NCBI GenBank assembly: GCA_025093985.1
Contig: JACAAK010000004.1
Location: forward strand, 3,348,001 to 3,412,000
Reading direction: 5' to 3'
Origin: Calvatia gigantea
Lineage: Eukaryota > Basidiomycota > Agaricomycetes > Agaricales > Lycoperdaceae
Length of the DNA: 64,000 bases
Shown here: piece by piece, positions 43,854-55,871 of the stretch
Layout: each line of letters opens with the position of its first letter
Numbering within the stretch: the stretch's first letter is position 1
Notes under the pieces: model-generated
Told to the model about the DNA's origin: nothing
Database searches by the model: none
What the model saw: only the letters and a program-made list of their open reading frames with translations
Program-made: the position numbers and the translations under genes

Positions 43854-46800
43854 TGTTGATACCACTGCTTTCTCAAACCACCTTGTCTTTATACAGTCCT
43901 TCGCCTAGTGCGCCAAATTTTCGCTTCTTTTTTGGATTTCACAGCCGGCAACTGCTTTGCTTGATGCTAAATCGTGTCAGCCGGAATCTCAGTCCCCAGC
44001 GGACCTCCATTAACGACCATTACCCTTCATCAACGAAACCGTTTCGTTTCGCAGTCCCATTTATATTTTGACACAATCTGTATTCTCTCTTGGCCGTTCA
44101 TCAATTCAATCTTATAAATATTTTGACATATACCGTTATGGGCGGGCGGTCAACTGAGGTCACAGGTACCTATCACTCACGAGGAGATGCAAATCATATC
44201 TGAGCGGCGAAGGGTGCGGAAAATGACCAAATTAAAGGCGTCGATACCTCCATCGGACAGCTATTTCTACCTTCCTTGGTGACTTCACTAACATGTTTCC
44301 CCGCATGCTCTCCTCACATATTGTGAACTGCGATCGGGCGCGCCGAATTCTCCGAGGTGGGGAAAAAAATCTGTTCTGTCCCCCGTTCACCCTCATATAT
44401 CCTTCCGGATCATCATGTACCCCCAAAAATCGCGCTCGTCTTGTCAGACGTTATCTGTCCAAGAGGCGTCTGGGGAGTAACACGAGCTGTAAGCCTGTAC
44501 GCCACCCCCAACGCCACGTAACACTTCCACTAGACATCTTCACATCATTACTCAGGGCTTGATTCATTTATCGCGTAGACAGATTCTACCCAGCCGAGGG
44601 GGCGTAGTTACTTAGCTAGCCTATTCTACGTCCACCGCGTCCTAGCAGTAGGTTTGCTTGTTGCGGGACAGAAATGCAGAGTTCATCAGATTCATCAAAT
44701 TCATCACCCAACGCCACGTGATCCTGGTGAACTACCAGCCAGATCCAAACTCCCACCAAATGACACCAATTCCAGGGGATCGGTTCGCAAGATTAACGAC
44801 ATTATAGCGTAATGCGACATACCCATGTTGACCCAAAAACATGTTTACCATTTAATCGGTAAACCTGTGTCGGAGGCGCTGCTGCGGAATCTCCGCTAGG
44901 ATATACTGGATGCCAAAGCATATTAGGTGAGCGACACCAGGAAATCCTAATGCCGTCACAGTACCTCTCTCGAATATGGATAGCGGCTTCACCCGAACAA
45001 AGCATTTGACGATAATATCCACATGTTATCGTGACAACGCTGGAACTCAGTTCGCGCTGACGGCCAAACATCGAAGGACGACATTAAAGGTGTCGGCGAC
45101 CAGCGAATAGGGTCGCCAGCGGTACCGAATTTGAAAGGGGTTGACGTCAGTGGCTTGATTGAAAATCTTTCATGAATGCGTCATTGGGGTCTTGAAATGA
45201 ATGGGCGCTTTGGGTGTCCTTCGTCGCAAGTCGTCACAAAGGTTGTAAGACCTGAGAAGTCCGCTGAACCTGCGACGCGGGGGCACTTAGCTGAGAAGAA
45301 ATGTTTGAACTTGGTAACAAAAAATGGCCGTTTTTGATCGAAAGTGGTGTGTTCTTCTCTCCCAGGACGAAACGTCCCCGACACCACCGGATATAGAACA
45401 ATTCGGTTTCTCTTCCGACTCCAGTGAGATCGCATAAATAGGGCCTGGTTGGATTTGTGGCGCCTCCTTGTTATTTTTGACAGAGGGCACTTGAACATTA
45501 AAGGGACCGTCACTTTCCGCGTGCGCCCTTCATAGTTTGAATTATTCAACGAGGTGGAGTCAAGGCTCCAACGTTTTCTTTCATCTTCGAAACGGTACTC
45601 TGGGTAGGTGGCAGAGCTGGTGGCGGTTGATGTGGCGCTCTTCATCGACATCCCTGGCAACTTCCGAGAAACTAGTTCAAGAGCCTGAGGGGCGGAGTGG
45701 TGTCTTCCTACCATTTCTCATTTTAACGCTGTGTAGAGGGTCTGGTGAGCACCGCCATGGTTATTGGGGTGCGTTTGAAACCCTATCTTTTGGATTATAG
45801 GTCAAGAGGAGGTGACCAGTGGGAGAGAACCCAGATTATCTATAGATACTGGAACCAATAGTACATTCCTTTGTCGGCCGTGCGGGGTTGGACTTCTAAT
45901 CGGAGGCACCTTAACGCTACCGACAACAAGCTTCCGATTGTCTTGGCGTGTTGGAGAACATCCCCATGCTTGTCAGTTGAGGATGTTGGTGCCGGTTCAA
46001 CTTGAAGTTGCGTTGGCTTGTTTCGAGCGATCCTCGTTATCTCGTTATCTTCCACCTGGATCATATCGGTTCCACAGCTGCCCAATATCGAGAATGCGCT
46101 TCGATTGATGCCCGGTCATTAAAGCCCCTCTTCAAAGCTTCTGGAACAGCTAATACGCCGATTACCTGTACACTTAGGAGCAAGGAATTCCTTTCCAGGG
46201 TTTAGACGCTCTCCCGCATCATCACTAACCGCTCCATCCGAAAGCAGGATCCCATCAGAAAGGCGTTGGAAGAATGCCAAGTGACAAGCCTCGCCCATTA
46301 CTGGACGCCGGAAACACCATGGCCGACACCGAAATCATTTGCCGGCCCCTTGGCCATTAGCCGCCAGTTGCTGTTGCTTGCCAGCAGGAATGAACTGAGG
46401 TCAGATAAGCGCAGGTCCAGGCTTTCAAATTTCTTCCTCAAGAGCGAGACAATAAGGGTTGTTTTCGAGTGATCGGGGGCATGTTCGGGCTTTCTGCATC
46501 GTCGCCCGCGATTTTCTCTCCACTCTATAGGCTATGACGAGCCTTCGCGGAGCCATGATGCATAATTCCTGGCGTTGATGTCGAAGGGACCGGGAATGTG
46601 GCCCAGTTGGGGCTGTTGGAAGTGTGGACACCGGTGAAGGATTTCCCCAATTATCGTGGGAATTGATGCAACTAGGGGCAATACTTTCTTCTGTAACTGC
46701 CTTTGCCCGTTGGGTAGATTTGGGGTGCGTTCAGGACTTCCCCGCTCCTTGATCTTGTCTGATAATCTGATCGATCGACGACGAAGAATGGCCGAGGGTC

Positions 46801-48570
46801 TCTGTCAAAAGCCCCTTTCGTCGGGATTCTGGGCATGTCGCATTGTAACGAAGGCGCTGTGTTAGGGTTTCTGGATTGCGTTAAGGTTTTCAGAATTTAC
46901 ACATCCATTTGTAGCACCTGCGTAAGTTCCGACCGCAGGAAAGACTGCTGGAAGCTTAAAACCATGTTTTGGGGCAGTCACCTAGGTCGCCTGCCTCCGA
47001 CGGCGATGTGCCGGTAAGTTTATATGGGAAAGGGTGGTGGAATATAACTGACCGGGGGATCAAGCGATCGAGGCCAATACCTCGTTTACGACTGGTCTAA
47101 AGTCCCCCACACTAGAAGCCTGGATGTCGATGTAAGGGGTGAATACGAAGAACCGCAAAGGTATGCTCTTTAGTCTTCGAGGATTCGTGCGTAACACATG
47201 GATTGTCTGTTGCCTAGAACACACTAATTGAGAATGTCTAACCCCAAGAGCCACAGATACAGAAGGTGTGGCCCCATCAGGATGATGGATGGGGGTATCT
47301 TTTTAGATTTCTTTTACTCATGGGCAGATATTGAGCGAAATTAAACAGAAATTGTGAGTACATGCACTTTGACGTTGGTCTCATTGGATTGTTCAATTAC
47401 CCCCAGCAAGCCGAATCTCATCCAGGAGCGGCGCGGAGCCTAGCAACAACCCTGGAACGGCGACGGTTTGGGATAGGGAGGTGCCCTCAGCGAGCTCGAA
47501 ATTCCCCTAGAGTGAGTTCATCCGACGGCAGCATAGAGCAGTGTTTACTTTCTTCATAAATGTCCGGGGAGGAGAGGGTAGTTACCCGGCAGACATTGAG
47601 ACGTTTCTTTATCATTTCCCCTTTCTTTTCCAGGGATATCGATATCAAATATGGGCCATACCCGGAGTTGAGTTTGAAGAGACGGGAAGATAGTCCGACA
47701 CAATGCCAAGAAATATGCCAGAGGAGGAAAATCAGGCGTCAGTCACTTCGTCTTGGACGATAATAAGGAGATAATGCTTCAACAGCCAATACCCCGCTTT
47801 TATCTTGCCTACTTCCCAACTGACCGGCTAGGAAGCTAAGGAGAAAGAAAGCGTGCATATCGTTCATCTATCAAAATACCCCTTATAATCCAGTATAAGT
47901 CTGCAGGAGTAATTCGTGTCGCTGACTCGTGCAGCGTTTTCACCGGTGGCGTCCATTGCAAGAGAACCAATAGTTGAGGGCCAGAAAGTAAAAGCGAGGA
48001 CAGCTCCGCAAGTTAAGGTGGTTCAGGAGAACATATAGATCGAGGAACAGTTTCGACAAAGCCCACTCAGGAACACCCCGGGAAAGACCCCCTCGACTAG
48101 TTGACCTATTGGGAGAGACCCACGTATCAGAACACAGAGTTTCTGTATATGGATACAGCAGACTTTACAGACACAGCTGACTCTTGTTTGGGTATTTTTC
48201 GGAAACGTTTGTTGCGACTCACAGAACGCCTGGGATTTTCAGTTATAGGTATGTTTTTTCATCCCTCACCGCTTAGAATGTATTAGGCCAACAGATTTAA
48301 ACTCGGTGGATTGTTATAGGAGCGTCGATGATTGATACAGATGAGCTGTGAGAGAATATTAAATGGCGATGAAGCTGAAATGTTGATGCGCTGAAGGTTG
48401 GTGGCAAAAAGGTCCCGTCCTTTTTGGGAAGCTGTCACTTCGTCATCAAGTTTTGATTTCTCCTGTTGACACTTGATGACCAGCGCGGCTGGACACGTCC
48501 ACACCACTTCCCATCTCCTAGCGTCAAGGCTGAGCCTTGCATAATCCCCTTTGTTGTCCTTCCAGCCACA
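43854..48570. other. Gene-poor region
   Basis: 4.7 kb in which I recognise no gene. The longest ORF (45,181-45,714, minus) has no domain signature. ORFs around 45,800-46,470 and 47,060-47,254 look random or eroded. Small features are a hairpin at about 45,093-45,115 (GGCGACC / GGTCGCC arms), a short TTCATCA-type repeat near 44,680-44,705, and CACGTG at 44715-44720. The stretch may be decayed transposon DNA. Confidence 0.4.
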
Positions 48571-50236
48571 ATGCAGCCCCAGGACGAACCAACTCTCGTC
48601 TTCGACAATCTCGACATTGACTTGGTCGTCAAAGTCTTGGCCCATACTGCTTTCAGTAAGCCACTAGCTCTGTCTGTGTGACCCTGGGAGTTTTAACGGA
48701 GGTTTTCTTTATCACCAGGTCCATTCTTCACGTTCTTTATTCCGATTTTCTATATCTTCCAGGGTGCCAAGATAACCGATAACGTTGTCATCTATTCCGC
48801 TCTTTACCATGTGGCAACATGTATATTTTGTCAGTCTGGCGTTCGTTCAGATTCATTAGGGGGAAGCTCATGCAATGGGATACTTCTAGGGGCTACCAAA
48901 TGGATTTCAAGGTTGTACGGAAACCAAGGAAACCTGTTGTTTGCTTCCCCGCCCATAGATTGGGACGAGCAAATTGTTGTTGTCACAGGGGGTAAGGTGG
49001 TATTAAATGTGTCAGATAACGCGGCGCTAAGTTATATTTAGGTTCTTCCGGCGTCGGAGAATTACTCGCGAACACTCTTGCTGTTCGAAATATTACAGTT
49101 ATCGTCCTCGATGTGGTACCTATCCAGACTGAGAACTGTGCGTATGTCACTAGTGGTGGCTGCGACTCCCCAGCTCACACAAATTCAGATAATATCACGT
49201 ATTATAAGTGTGACATGTCCCAGCCGAAGGAGGTTGAAGCTGTTGCTAAACGTATCAAGGAAGAGGTTCGGAGACTGTTGATGCTCATAACACCTGAAAC
49301 TGAATTACAGCCTCAGATCGGAGAACCCACTATCCTCATTAATAACGCAGGCGTTGTCCAGGGAAAATACATCCTTGATTTGAGTGAGGAGGATGTTCGG
49401 CAGTACGAGCTTGTCTTGCGTCATGAATGATTTGCTCATTGTTGCTACTCAACAGGACGTTTGGGGTTAACACGTTGGCTCATTGGTGGACCATTAAAGC
49501 GTTCCTCCCCGATATGCTCAAGAGGGGGTCAGGTCATATTGTAAGTTGATAACCTGGAGGTATCTGTTGGTGTTCTAAACAGACGGTGTTTACCCAGGTC
49601 ACCGTTGCATCGGTCATGGGGATTGTCGGCGCTCCACGAATGAGTACATCTAAATTAACGCTGAAGCAACAATATATTCTAAATTAAGTCTCATAGCCGA
49701 TTACGCTGCTTCCAAGGCTGCGACAATTTCACTCAACAATACCCTTCGGTTTGAACTGGACCATCAGTGCGTAGTAGCCGTGTGGCGCTCAACTTCTAAA
49801 CTCAGGACTGTTTTTTCCTTTTAGCTACAAGGCCCCTGGAATTCGTACTACGCTTGTGTGCCCTGGACATATTTTAACCCCACTCTTCTCGACCCTCTCA
49901 GTCCCTCAGAATCGGCTTTATCAGTTCTTCTTCCCATCCACCCAACCAATCGATGTGGTCAAACCAATCATTGCTGCGCTTGATGAACAGCATTCGCAAA
50001 CGATTATGGTTCCGTTCTACGTGCAACTGGTGCCTTATTTAAATTTGTTGCCGAGCTTCATGCTTGACCTTGCGCAATATGTAGGTGCACTTATTATATT
50101 TTACGCCGGCCCGTCTCAAGTAATTTTCAAAAAATAGGCTTCGTCAGCGAGCCATGCGATGTCGAATTTTACCAAGATCACTGGTCGACGGGAAGATGAG
50201 GGGCCTATATCAGCTCCAACCTCGAAGAAGGACTGA
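48571..50236 (+). CDS. Membrane-anchored short-chain dehydrogenase/reductase (SDR16C/RDH-like)
   Basis: NAD(P)-dependent oxidoreductase of the retinol-dehydrogenase-like SDR group, probably on the ER or lipid droplets. The start MQPQDEPTLVFDNLDIDLVV is followed by a hydrophobic anchor (PFFTFFIPIFYIFQGAK). The Rossmann part gives EQIVVVTGG, joined across an intron to SSGVGELLANTLAV, the TGxxxGxG cofactor motif. Then come TVIVLDVVPI, TILINNAGVVQGK, the catalytic serine region IVTVASVMGIVGAPRM and DYAASKAATISLNNTLRFEL with the Tyr-x-x-x-Lys pair. CPGHILTPLFSTL and the C-terminal exon ending TSKKD (stop 50234-50236) complete it. Many short introns, all repairable. Substrate (retinoid, sterol or fatty alcohol) cannot be told. 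Confidence 0.88.
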
Positions 50237-50647
50237 GAAGTCCCAGAGTCGGCAGGATATCTTTCAAATGGAGTTACGGTATTGCAGTGTATCAATTATG
50301 ATATATCGGAGAATCGGGAATTTGGAGAACCGTTCGTTACTTACGAAACTTCGTTGGATTACTCACCACGAAGCGATATCCTGCAATGATAAGGCATTCT
50401 GTGTCCACCGTGGACACAGGGAGAAATGAGACCACTGAGTGAGATGTTTCACAATCGGTATGGGACATAGCCCAAAGTGGGAACCAAATCCACCACCAAT
50501 AAAATGGGTTAAAGTCACAGGACAATCTTGTCTTTTTCCGCCCTGGTGTCCAGTTTGTCTACTTTTCATTCCCTGTGTTCTCGGCCTATTTCCTCATCCC
50601 AGGCATACATTGCGGCTGTCTGATTTCGTGGTCCGACTCATTTAAGA
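50237..50647. other. Spacer downstream of the SDR gene
   Basis: About 410 bp with no recognised coding sequence; presumed 3' flank of the SDR gene and promoter of the next gene. Confidence 0.4.
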
Positions 50648-52154
50648 ATGCCGCACATGAAGGCATGGAAGGCTATAAAGTCGCTCCATTTTCGCTCTTG
50701 TGTCCACCGTGCGTCCCATGTGCTGTCGAACAGCCTGGTTCACACTTTGGACGTTTCAGAGCACAAGCGGGCCGTGGAAAGCGACCTGGGCGCCATCACG
50801 TGCAAGGACGCGACGAATACATTTGCGATATCGTCGCAGCAACACTTCTCTAACGCCGCCAGCACCATCCACAGTGGCGCCGATGCCGACGCACGGATTT
50901 CAAGGTTTGCCGAGGTACGCGATATCTTTTATCTACCGCAGGTGCGCATATTTGCTATTCTCGTTGTCCGCCACGCGCTTGACTTAGTGATCTCCTATTT
51001 AAATTGACACCACCCCTGCTTCTTCCCTAGCTTGATCCGCAACCCACGAAACACGCAAAAATCCAGCTTGTGCGGGATGCCAGCGATGTTGATGCTCTAA
51101 TGGAGACATTCAGCTATCGCGCCCCATCTAACAGCACAGTTGCCTCATGTCTGCCGCACCAGGACATGTGGCTGCCATGTGAGTTAGCCGAACAAGTTGA
51201 AATACCGGAGAAAACGTTTCTGGATTGGAACGAGTACCTCTTCCATAACCCTCATGACATGGTGAGTGATTTGCCACAGTTTTTTGAGTGGCACCTGCTC
51301 ACCTGCCCCCCTTTGTCATCCAGCTTGCTAGTGTTTTCAATACACGACACGCAGCTAAAAGCTTAGAAGACTTCAGCTGGGTAGAAGAGCGTGATAAAGT
51401 TTGTCTATATGTGTTACTTAGTGCACGCGACAAAGCTAAATTGCCCTTAACGCAGGACGTTCTGCGAGAGTATTTCCAGGACCTTTCAAATATCGTATTG
51501 CATTCGGATTGCCCACACATTGCACCTCATATAGTCATTACCCCAGCTCAAGAGACTTCTGAAGATTTCTACATACCATGGAATAACCGCACTCTCCCCC
51601 AATGGTGGGGTTTCTTAATGGTCCCTCCTTGCGATCTGACCACTGGGAGGTTATATCCTCCCGACTTGCCACTTGTACCTCAGGAACCTAACATTTCCTG
51701 CCTTGATGGCAGCGCCGGTGTTGGCGGAGGCTCTGGTAGTCATGACCCCACATGCCTTCCCGATGCCCCCAAACGTGTCTTCAACTATTCTCAGTTCAAC
51801 TCATTTGTAAGTCTTTACTGGTTTCTCCATAAGGTCTATCTAATGAACCTCCAGGCTGAGCGGACTGCCAACGAGCGCCTCATACTGTATCATGTGGTCA
51901 AGGCGCTCCAGAAACACCAGTGCAAGGCTGCAGTGAGTTCTTAGCGTCAAACATGACCACCCCAGCACGTTTTTGACCCACCTAAGGCATATGCAGCGAG
52001 CACTCGTGCTACGGAATTTTGCCGACGGTATAAAACACCGGGATTCTTGGCTTCAATTGAAAAGCCATTTGTCTGGACCGATCCAGCAGAGGTGCGCCAC
52101 TCATTTATTAGGCGCCGCGGCGGCGTTGACACATGTTGCAGCCTTTACTCTTAA
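50648..52154 (+). CDS. Hypothetical multi-exon protein A (APHIVIT motif)
   Basis: Not recognised. Five exons join in frame by GT-AG introns. Exon 1 is MPHMKAWKAIKSLHFRSCVH to SRFAE. Exon 2 runs LDPQPTKHAKIQLVRDASDV to FHNPHDM. Exon 3 runs LASVFNTRHAAKSLEDFSWV to YSQFNSF. Exon 4 is AERTANERLILYHVVKALQK. Exon 5 runs HVFDPPKAYAASTRATEFCR to CCSLYS, stop at 52152-52154. It is a soluble, roughly 380-residue protein without signal peptide or membrane segment. Exon 3 has CPHIAPHIVIT followed about a dozen residues on by YIPWNN, which recurs in the next gene, and a Gly/Ser linker (GSAGVGGGSGSHDP). It could be a lineage-specific basidiomycete family. The first ATG is a choice among several. Confidence 0.6.
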
Positions 52155-52177
52155 GTAGCAGACATGCACCTGGTGCT

Positions 52178-52852
52178 ATGATCCTTGAATCATCTTGTCC
52201 GTTTTTTGCCCCCCACATTGTCATCACCACCCCCCCTACTCAAAATCCCTGGATTCCGTGGCATAATGCCGTCAACGATCCTCAAGACGGCCATTATCTC
52301 ATCGTTCCTTCGCCTCGGGTTAATTATATCAATATGGACGAGGAAGAAGACGTGGATTTATTACGAATAACGTCATCCGCCGCTTCTTCAAAGTTTTTCT
52401 TTGCGTCTGATGAAGAGGAGGAAGACGACGATTTTGCTGATTCCGAGGAGGAGGAGGATTCAACGGCGGATCACTCTGATAGTCCGCCTTCTTCACGACC
52501 CGGGTCCCCAGGACCTGAGACGCCGACGGATGATTCCGCTTCTTTGCGCGGTTTCTTTCAATCTCGGCGCCCAAGTTTCGTTATCGATGAAGATGACGAA
52601 GACGAGAGAGCTCTGGCTCTCGCCATCGCTAAAAATGCGGTCGAAGAATATTACCAGAGCACTCCCCTGCTCCGCGTCTCGTTGCCTATGATCGAAGAAG
52701 AGGGCCCGGTTGACGGGGCCGGGTTCTCGTCTGTGTCTTCTTCACCCGTGCATGTGGTGGAAACAGATGAGGGTGAGGGTTTGCCTCCGCTGGACAATTG
52801 GTATCTAAATATAGCTTCGCGGACAATGAGACCTGCGGTTTCGGTTGCATGA
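52178..52852 (+). CDS. Hypothetical acidic protein B (APHIVIT motif)
   Basis: Not recognised. The open frame could start at 52133, which would overlap gene A, or at 52178 (MILESSCPFFAPHIVITTPP). Near its start it has CPFFAPHIVIT then WIPWHN, echoing gene A. The middle is extremely acidic (SDEEEEDDDFADSEEEEDST) and Ser/Pro-rich. A possible globular part follows (DERALALAIAKNAVEEYYQS, a helix), and the end is PPLDNWYLNIASRTMRPAVS with the stop at 52850-52852. There is no introns requirement and no signal peptide. It starts 24 nt after the stop of gene A, so the two may share a transcript or may be one gene with an unseen splice; I found no in-frame junction. Confidence 0.6.
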   Translation: MILESSCPFFAPHIVITTPPTQNPWIPWHNAVNDPQDGHYLIVPSPRVNYINMDEEEDVDLLRITSSAASSKFFFASDEEEEDDDFADSEEEEDSTADHSDSPPSSRPGSPGPETPTDDSASLRGFFQSRRPSFVIDEDDEDERALALAIAKNAVEEYYQSTPLLRVSLPMIEEEGPVDGAGFSSVSSSPVHVVETDEGEGLPPLDNWYLNIASRTMRPAVSVA

Positions 52853-54300
52853 GCATTGATGGCTCTGACATTCGTTGCCTCCCCTTTACTTTTTTTTTCA
52901 ACTCACTCATTCCTTGGCCGCCAACATTCTCACTCTTCTTTATTCCCTGTTCTTCCCGCTTCATTGCCCCGACTGGGCATGTTGCCTCGCATACACATTG
53001 GTTAGTTCTCGTCGTTCTTTACACCAATCCTCCCATAATCCCCCCCCCCGCGCCAAATAACTTCTTTCCTTGCCACAAACGTTCTGGAACTTCACTCCAC
53101 CGACTATGTCGTTTCTCATTTCCCTTCCCTTCGCATTGTGTATACTAGGCATTTAGACTTTCCATTCGGATTCGTGATTAGCTGTATCATCTCGGCTTGT
53201 TTTTTTTTTGAAGGGACTCGCTGTGTCCGTTGTGCATTTGTATAGTATCCAAATTACAATGGCAATTTGACTTGTTTCAGGTTTTTGGCGATGGGAATGG
53301 ATACTTGAAAGAATGTCGAAACTGGAAACTTGAGACGAATCCACCACAAAATTCGGCTAAAATCAAATCGAAGAGAAGTCGAGTGACACTAACACCACTA
53401 TGTAAGTGGGTTCGGGTGGGATGCCCGTACAACTCGGACAGAATGAAGCTGTAGAAGCTATAGATAGCAAAGCATGATATTGAGGAGAGCGGAGATGGTG
53501 GTATAGTAATACGTACACACATCAAGTACTGTACACGTGTAGGTAGATATATACAAGATGTATGCCAAAACAAGACCAAAAAACATGTATGTATACAAGG
53601 AGGTAGGAAAAAACTTGAGAGCCAAGAAAAAACCCAAAAAACAAGATATGAAGTCGGAAATGCGGGGTAGGAATGGGGTTTCGCCTATCAAAGGAAAGAG
53701 GAAGAGCGACAGGGAGAATTTGGATTGATAACCCTGAAACCAAAATGAGCGTTGATTGGAGGTGGAGCGAGGGAGAGATAAGCCAGACTTTCGGTCCTTA
53801 TCTTTTCGGCCACCCTTATTTTGGAACATACAGATTGCGTCAGAGGAAGCGATAGAAGGACCTGTTGTAGTTTGTCGAAGCTGATGGGATATGCAGAGAT
53901 TTGTGGGATGTGATTTTTGAAAAAAAAGGGGGGAGATAGGCGGAGACAAATGCAATGGGGTGATTGTTGAACCGAGTCTTCTGTCGTTGATAAGTCGTGT
54001 AAGAGCTTCGCCATCGTCCATGTATCTAGGTCCTTTCACACCTGGTACTTAGCATCCGCGAAGCAACGCTTGTGCTCTCACAGCATGTCTATTGTTCACC
54101 TACGCAAGTGTTGCTTAATGAGCTACTACAACAGAGAGGAAAGGGAGAGGTATACTTACGAGGAGGTTTGCAGTCTTAAATGTAGAACTGTACATGTGGT
54201 TTACACCATTCTTTCCCAATACCTTCGAAAACCTATTGACCAAACCATGTTTATCTGTTCAAATACGCACAATAGTCAGTTCCCCCAAACCCATCCTTAA
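52853..54300. other. About 1.4 kb without a recognised gene
   Basis: Convergent 3' flanks of gene B and of the ACT-domain gene. It begins with a pyrimidine-rich stretch. A minus-strand ORF at 53,458-54,039 has low-complexity, Phe/Leu-rich composition and no domain; I treat it as chance. Confidence 0.45.
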
Positions 54301-55871
54301 TCAAAATAACACACCAAGGCCGAATCCTCTCAGGTCGATCTGCAAGCATTTCAACTCGCCAATACATCCATCATCAATTTCAGGCTCGTTGGCGCCTTCT
54401 CCATCATCACTACCGAATTCGTAACCTTCATCCAAACATGAGTTCAGGTCCAAATCCCCACAGCACACCAGCAAATGACGTTCCTCGGGTGGAAATAGCG
54501 CTGCGAGGGTTTTGACGTCGGTAGTTAACGAGGAACCTTCTTGCGTTCGCGTGAAACTGAAAAAAGGAATTCGAAGTGGGAGCGGCAGCTGTGCCGACGT
54601 TACTTCCTCTTCTTCCTCTTCCTCAGGTTCTTCACATGTTGGCGCGGCAGCAACAGCCGTGACACCTGCACCTGTGCTGATAGGAGGAAAACTCGAACCT
54701 CCTCCGAAATCCGGCATTAGAAATTCACTACTACGAAGCGAGGACGAGCGAGAGCTAGAAGCAGCAGGTTCAACGTCATCGGTCTGCTCAGACGCGATGC
54801 CCAACTCGGTAGTGGATACACTACGCGGAGAATGCGAAAAATAGCCATCATCGTCCGTCTCATCCTCGGATTTCCGCAGCGACTCCTCCCCCTCCTCCTC
54901 CTCGCGTGGTGGCGTTCTTCTCTCCATCGGTGAGGAAGGTATTATAAATGAATCCTCGCGTGACCGAGAAGCAGGGGAAGACGAATACGAAGAAGGAATG
55001 AGTTCGGGAAAGGCAACGAGTTTGACGATTTTGAGACCCCAGTGATCTACGCCTAATTCATCGGAGAGACCGACACAGGCGAGGTCTGGATTGAGGATGC
55101 GGACTTCGCCCGAGGTAGGGGAATGGGATTTTATTCGTTCTTGGGGTGTTGGACAGGATGTGGAGGTGGGGGAGTGAATGGAGGATACGGGGAAGGTAAA
55201 TTGACTCCGAGTGAAGACGGTTGGAGAAGAAGCGGCGGAGCTGCAGCCACCGGAAACCGAGGAGAGAAAAATGGGAGACATAGTAGGTGAGCTTGTCGTG
55301 GTGGACGTGTAGAGATCGAAGCCTTCGGCTTTGAAGAGCGCAAGGGCTTCGTGGAGACGACTCTGCTTGACCTGGGTTGGAATGAGTCATGGAATCGGGG
55401 AAGAGATGTGATTTGACGTACAAAGATGAAGTCGCTCATGTAGGATGATTGATATAGGATAGAGATACCAGCTGCAGCAAGAGGTGCGGAGAGCTCATTG
55501 ACGCGAGCACCAGAATTATCTGGAGCAAGGCTGAGAAAGAGAAACGGGAATTTGACCGCCGAGGGGTACTCACCGAGCTGGTCGCTGTGCGAGTCAATCT
55601 GAAGAACACTCCATGGCTCATGCGAGATCTCGACAGGATCCATCCGCAGGTTATGCCTATCTTTGCTTGCAATTATGTCAAAATCATCGACATGCTCATA
55701 GTCCACAAAAAGTGAAAGTTCAATCTCATTAGCAGTGACGGTGAAAAACACAGGGCTAGGATTGAGGATGTGGCGTAGGACTGGATGTGAAAGGGACTGG
55801 AGTCTGCTGCGGGGGATGTGTATGAGAGCGAGAGGGACGGGGAGGAGGGCGACGGTGACAGCGTCTGCCAT
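54301..55871 (-). CDS. CASTOR-like ACT-domain protein (amino-acid sensor type)
   Basis: The ATG at 55871 (MADAVTVALLPVPLALIHIP) leads into SLFVDYEHVDDFDII, then SHEPWSVLQIDSHSDQLG. The ACT-domain signature follows as NSGARVNELSAPLAAAGISI and LYQSSYMSDFIF, parallel to the vPLA..I...STYQTDFILV pattern of human CASTOR1, the cytosolic arginine sensor for TORC1. It is continued by VKQSRLHEALALFKAEGFDL. The C-terminal half holds a Ser/Glu-rich insert (about 54,620-55,000) and a second ACT-like portion (TRTQEGSSLTTDVKTLAALF, HLLVCCGDLDLNSC). The frame stays open to the stop at 54301. Sensor function is inferred from the fold signature only; ligand residues were not checked. A start at 55898 is also possible. 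Confidence 0.75.

Noticed and set aside
45181..45714. 177-codon minus-strand ORF
   Set aside because: No recognisable domain, no splice context, basic random-like composition.
48283..48645. Minus-strand ORF over the SDR start
   Set aside because: Antisense to the first SDR exon.
53458..54039. 193-codon minus-strand ORF
   Set aside because: Low-complexity Phe/Leu/Ser composition and no motif; lies in the 3' flank of the ACT-domain gene.
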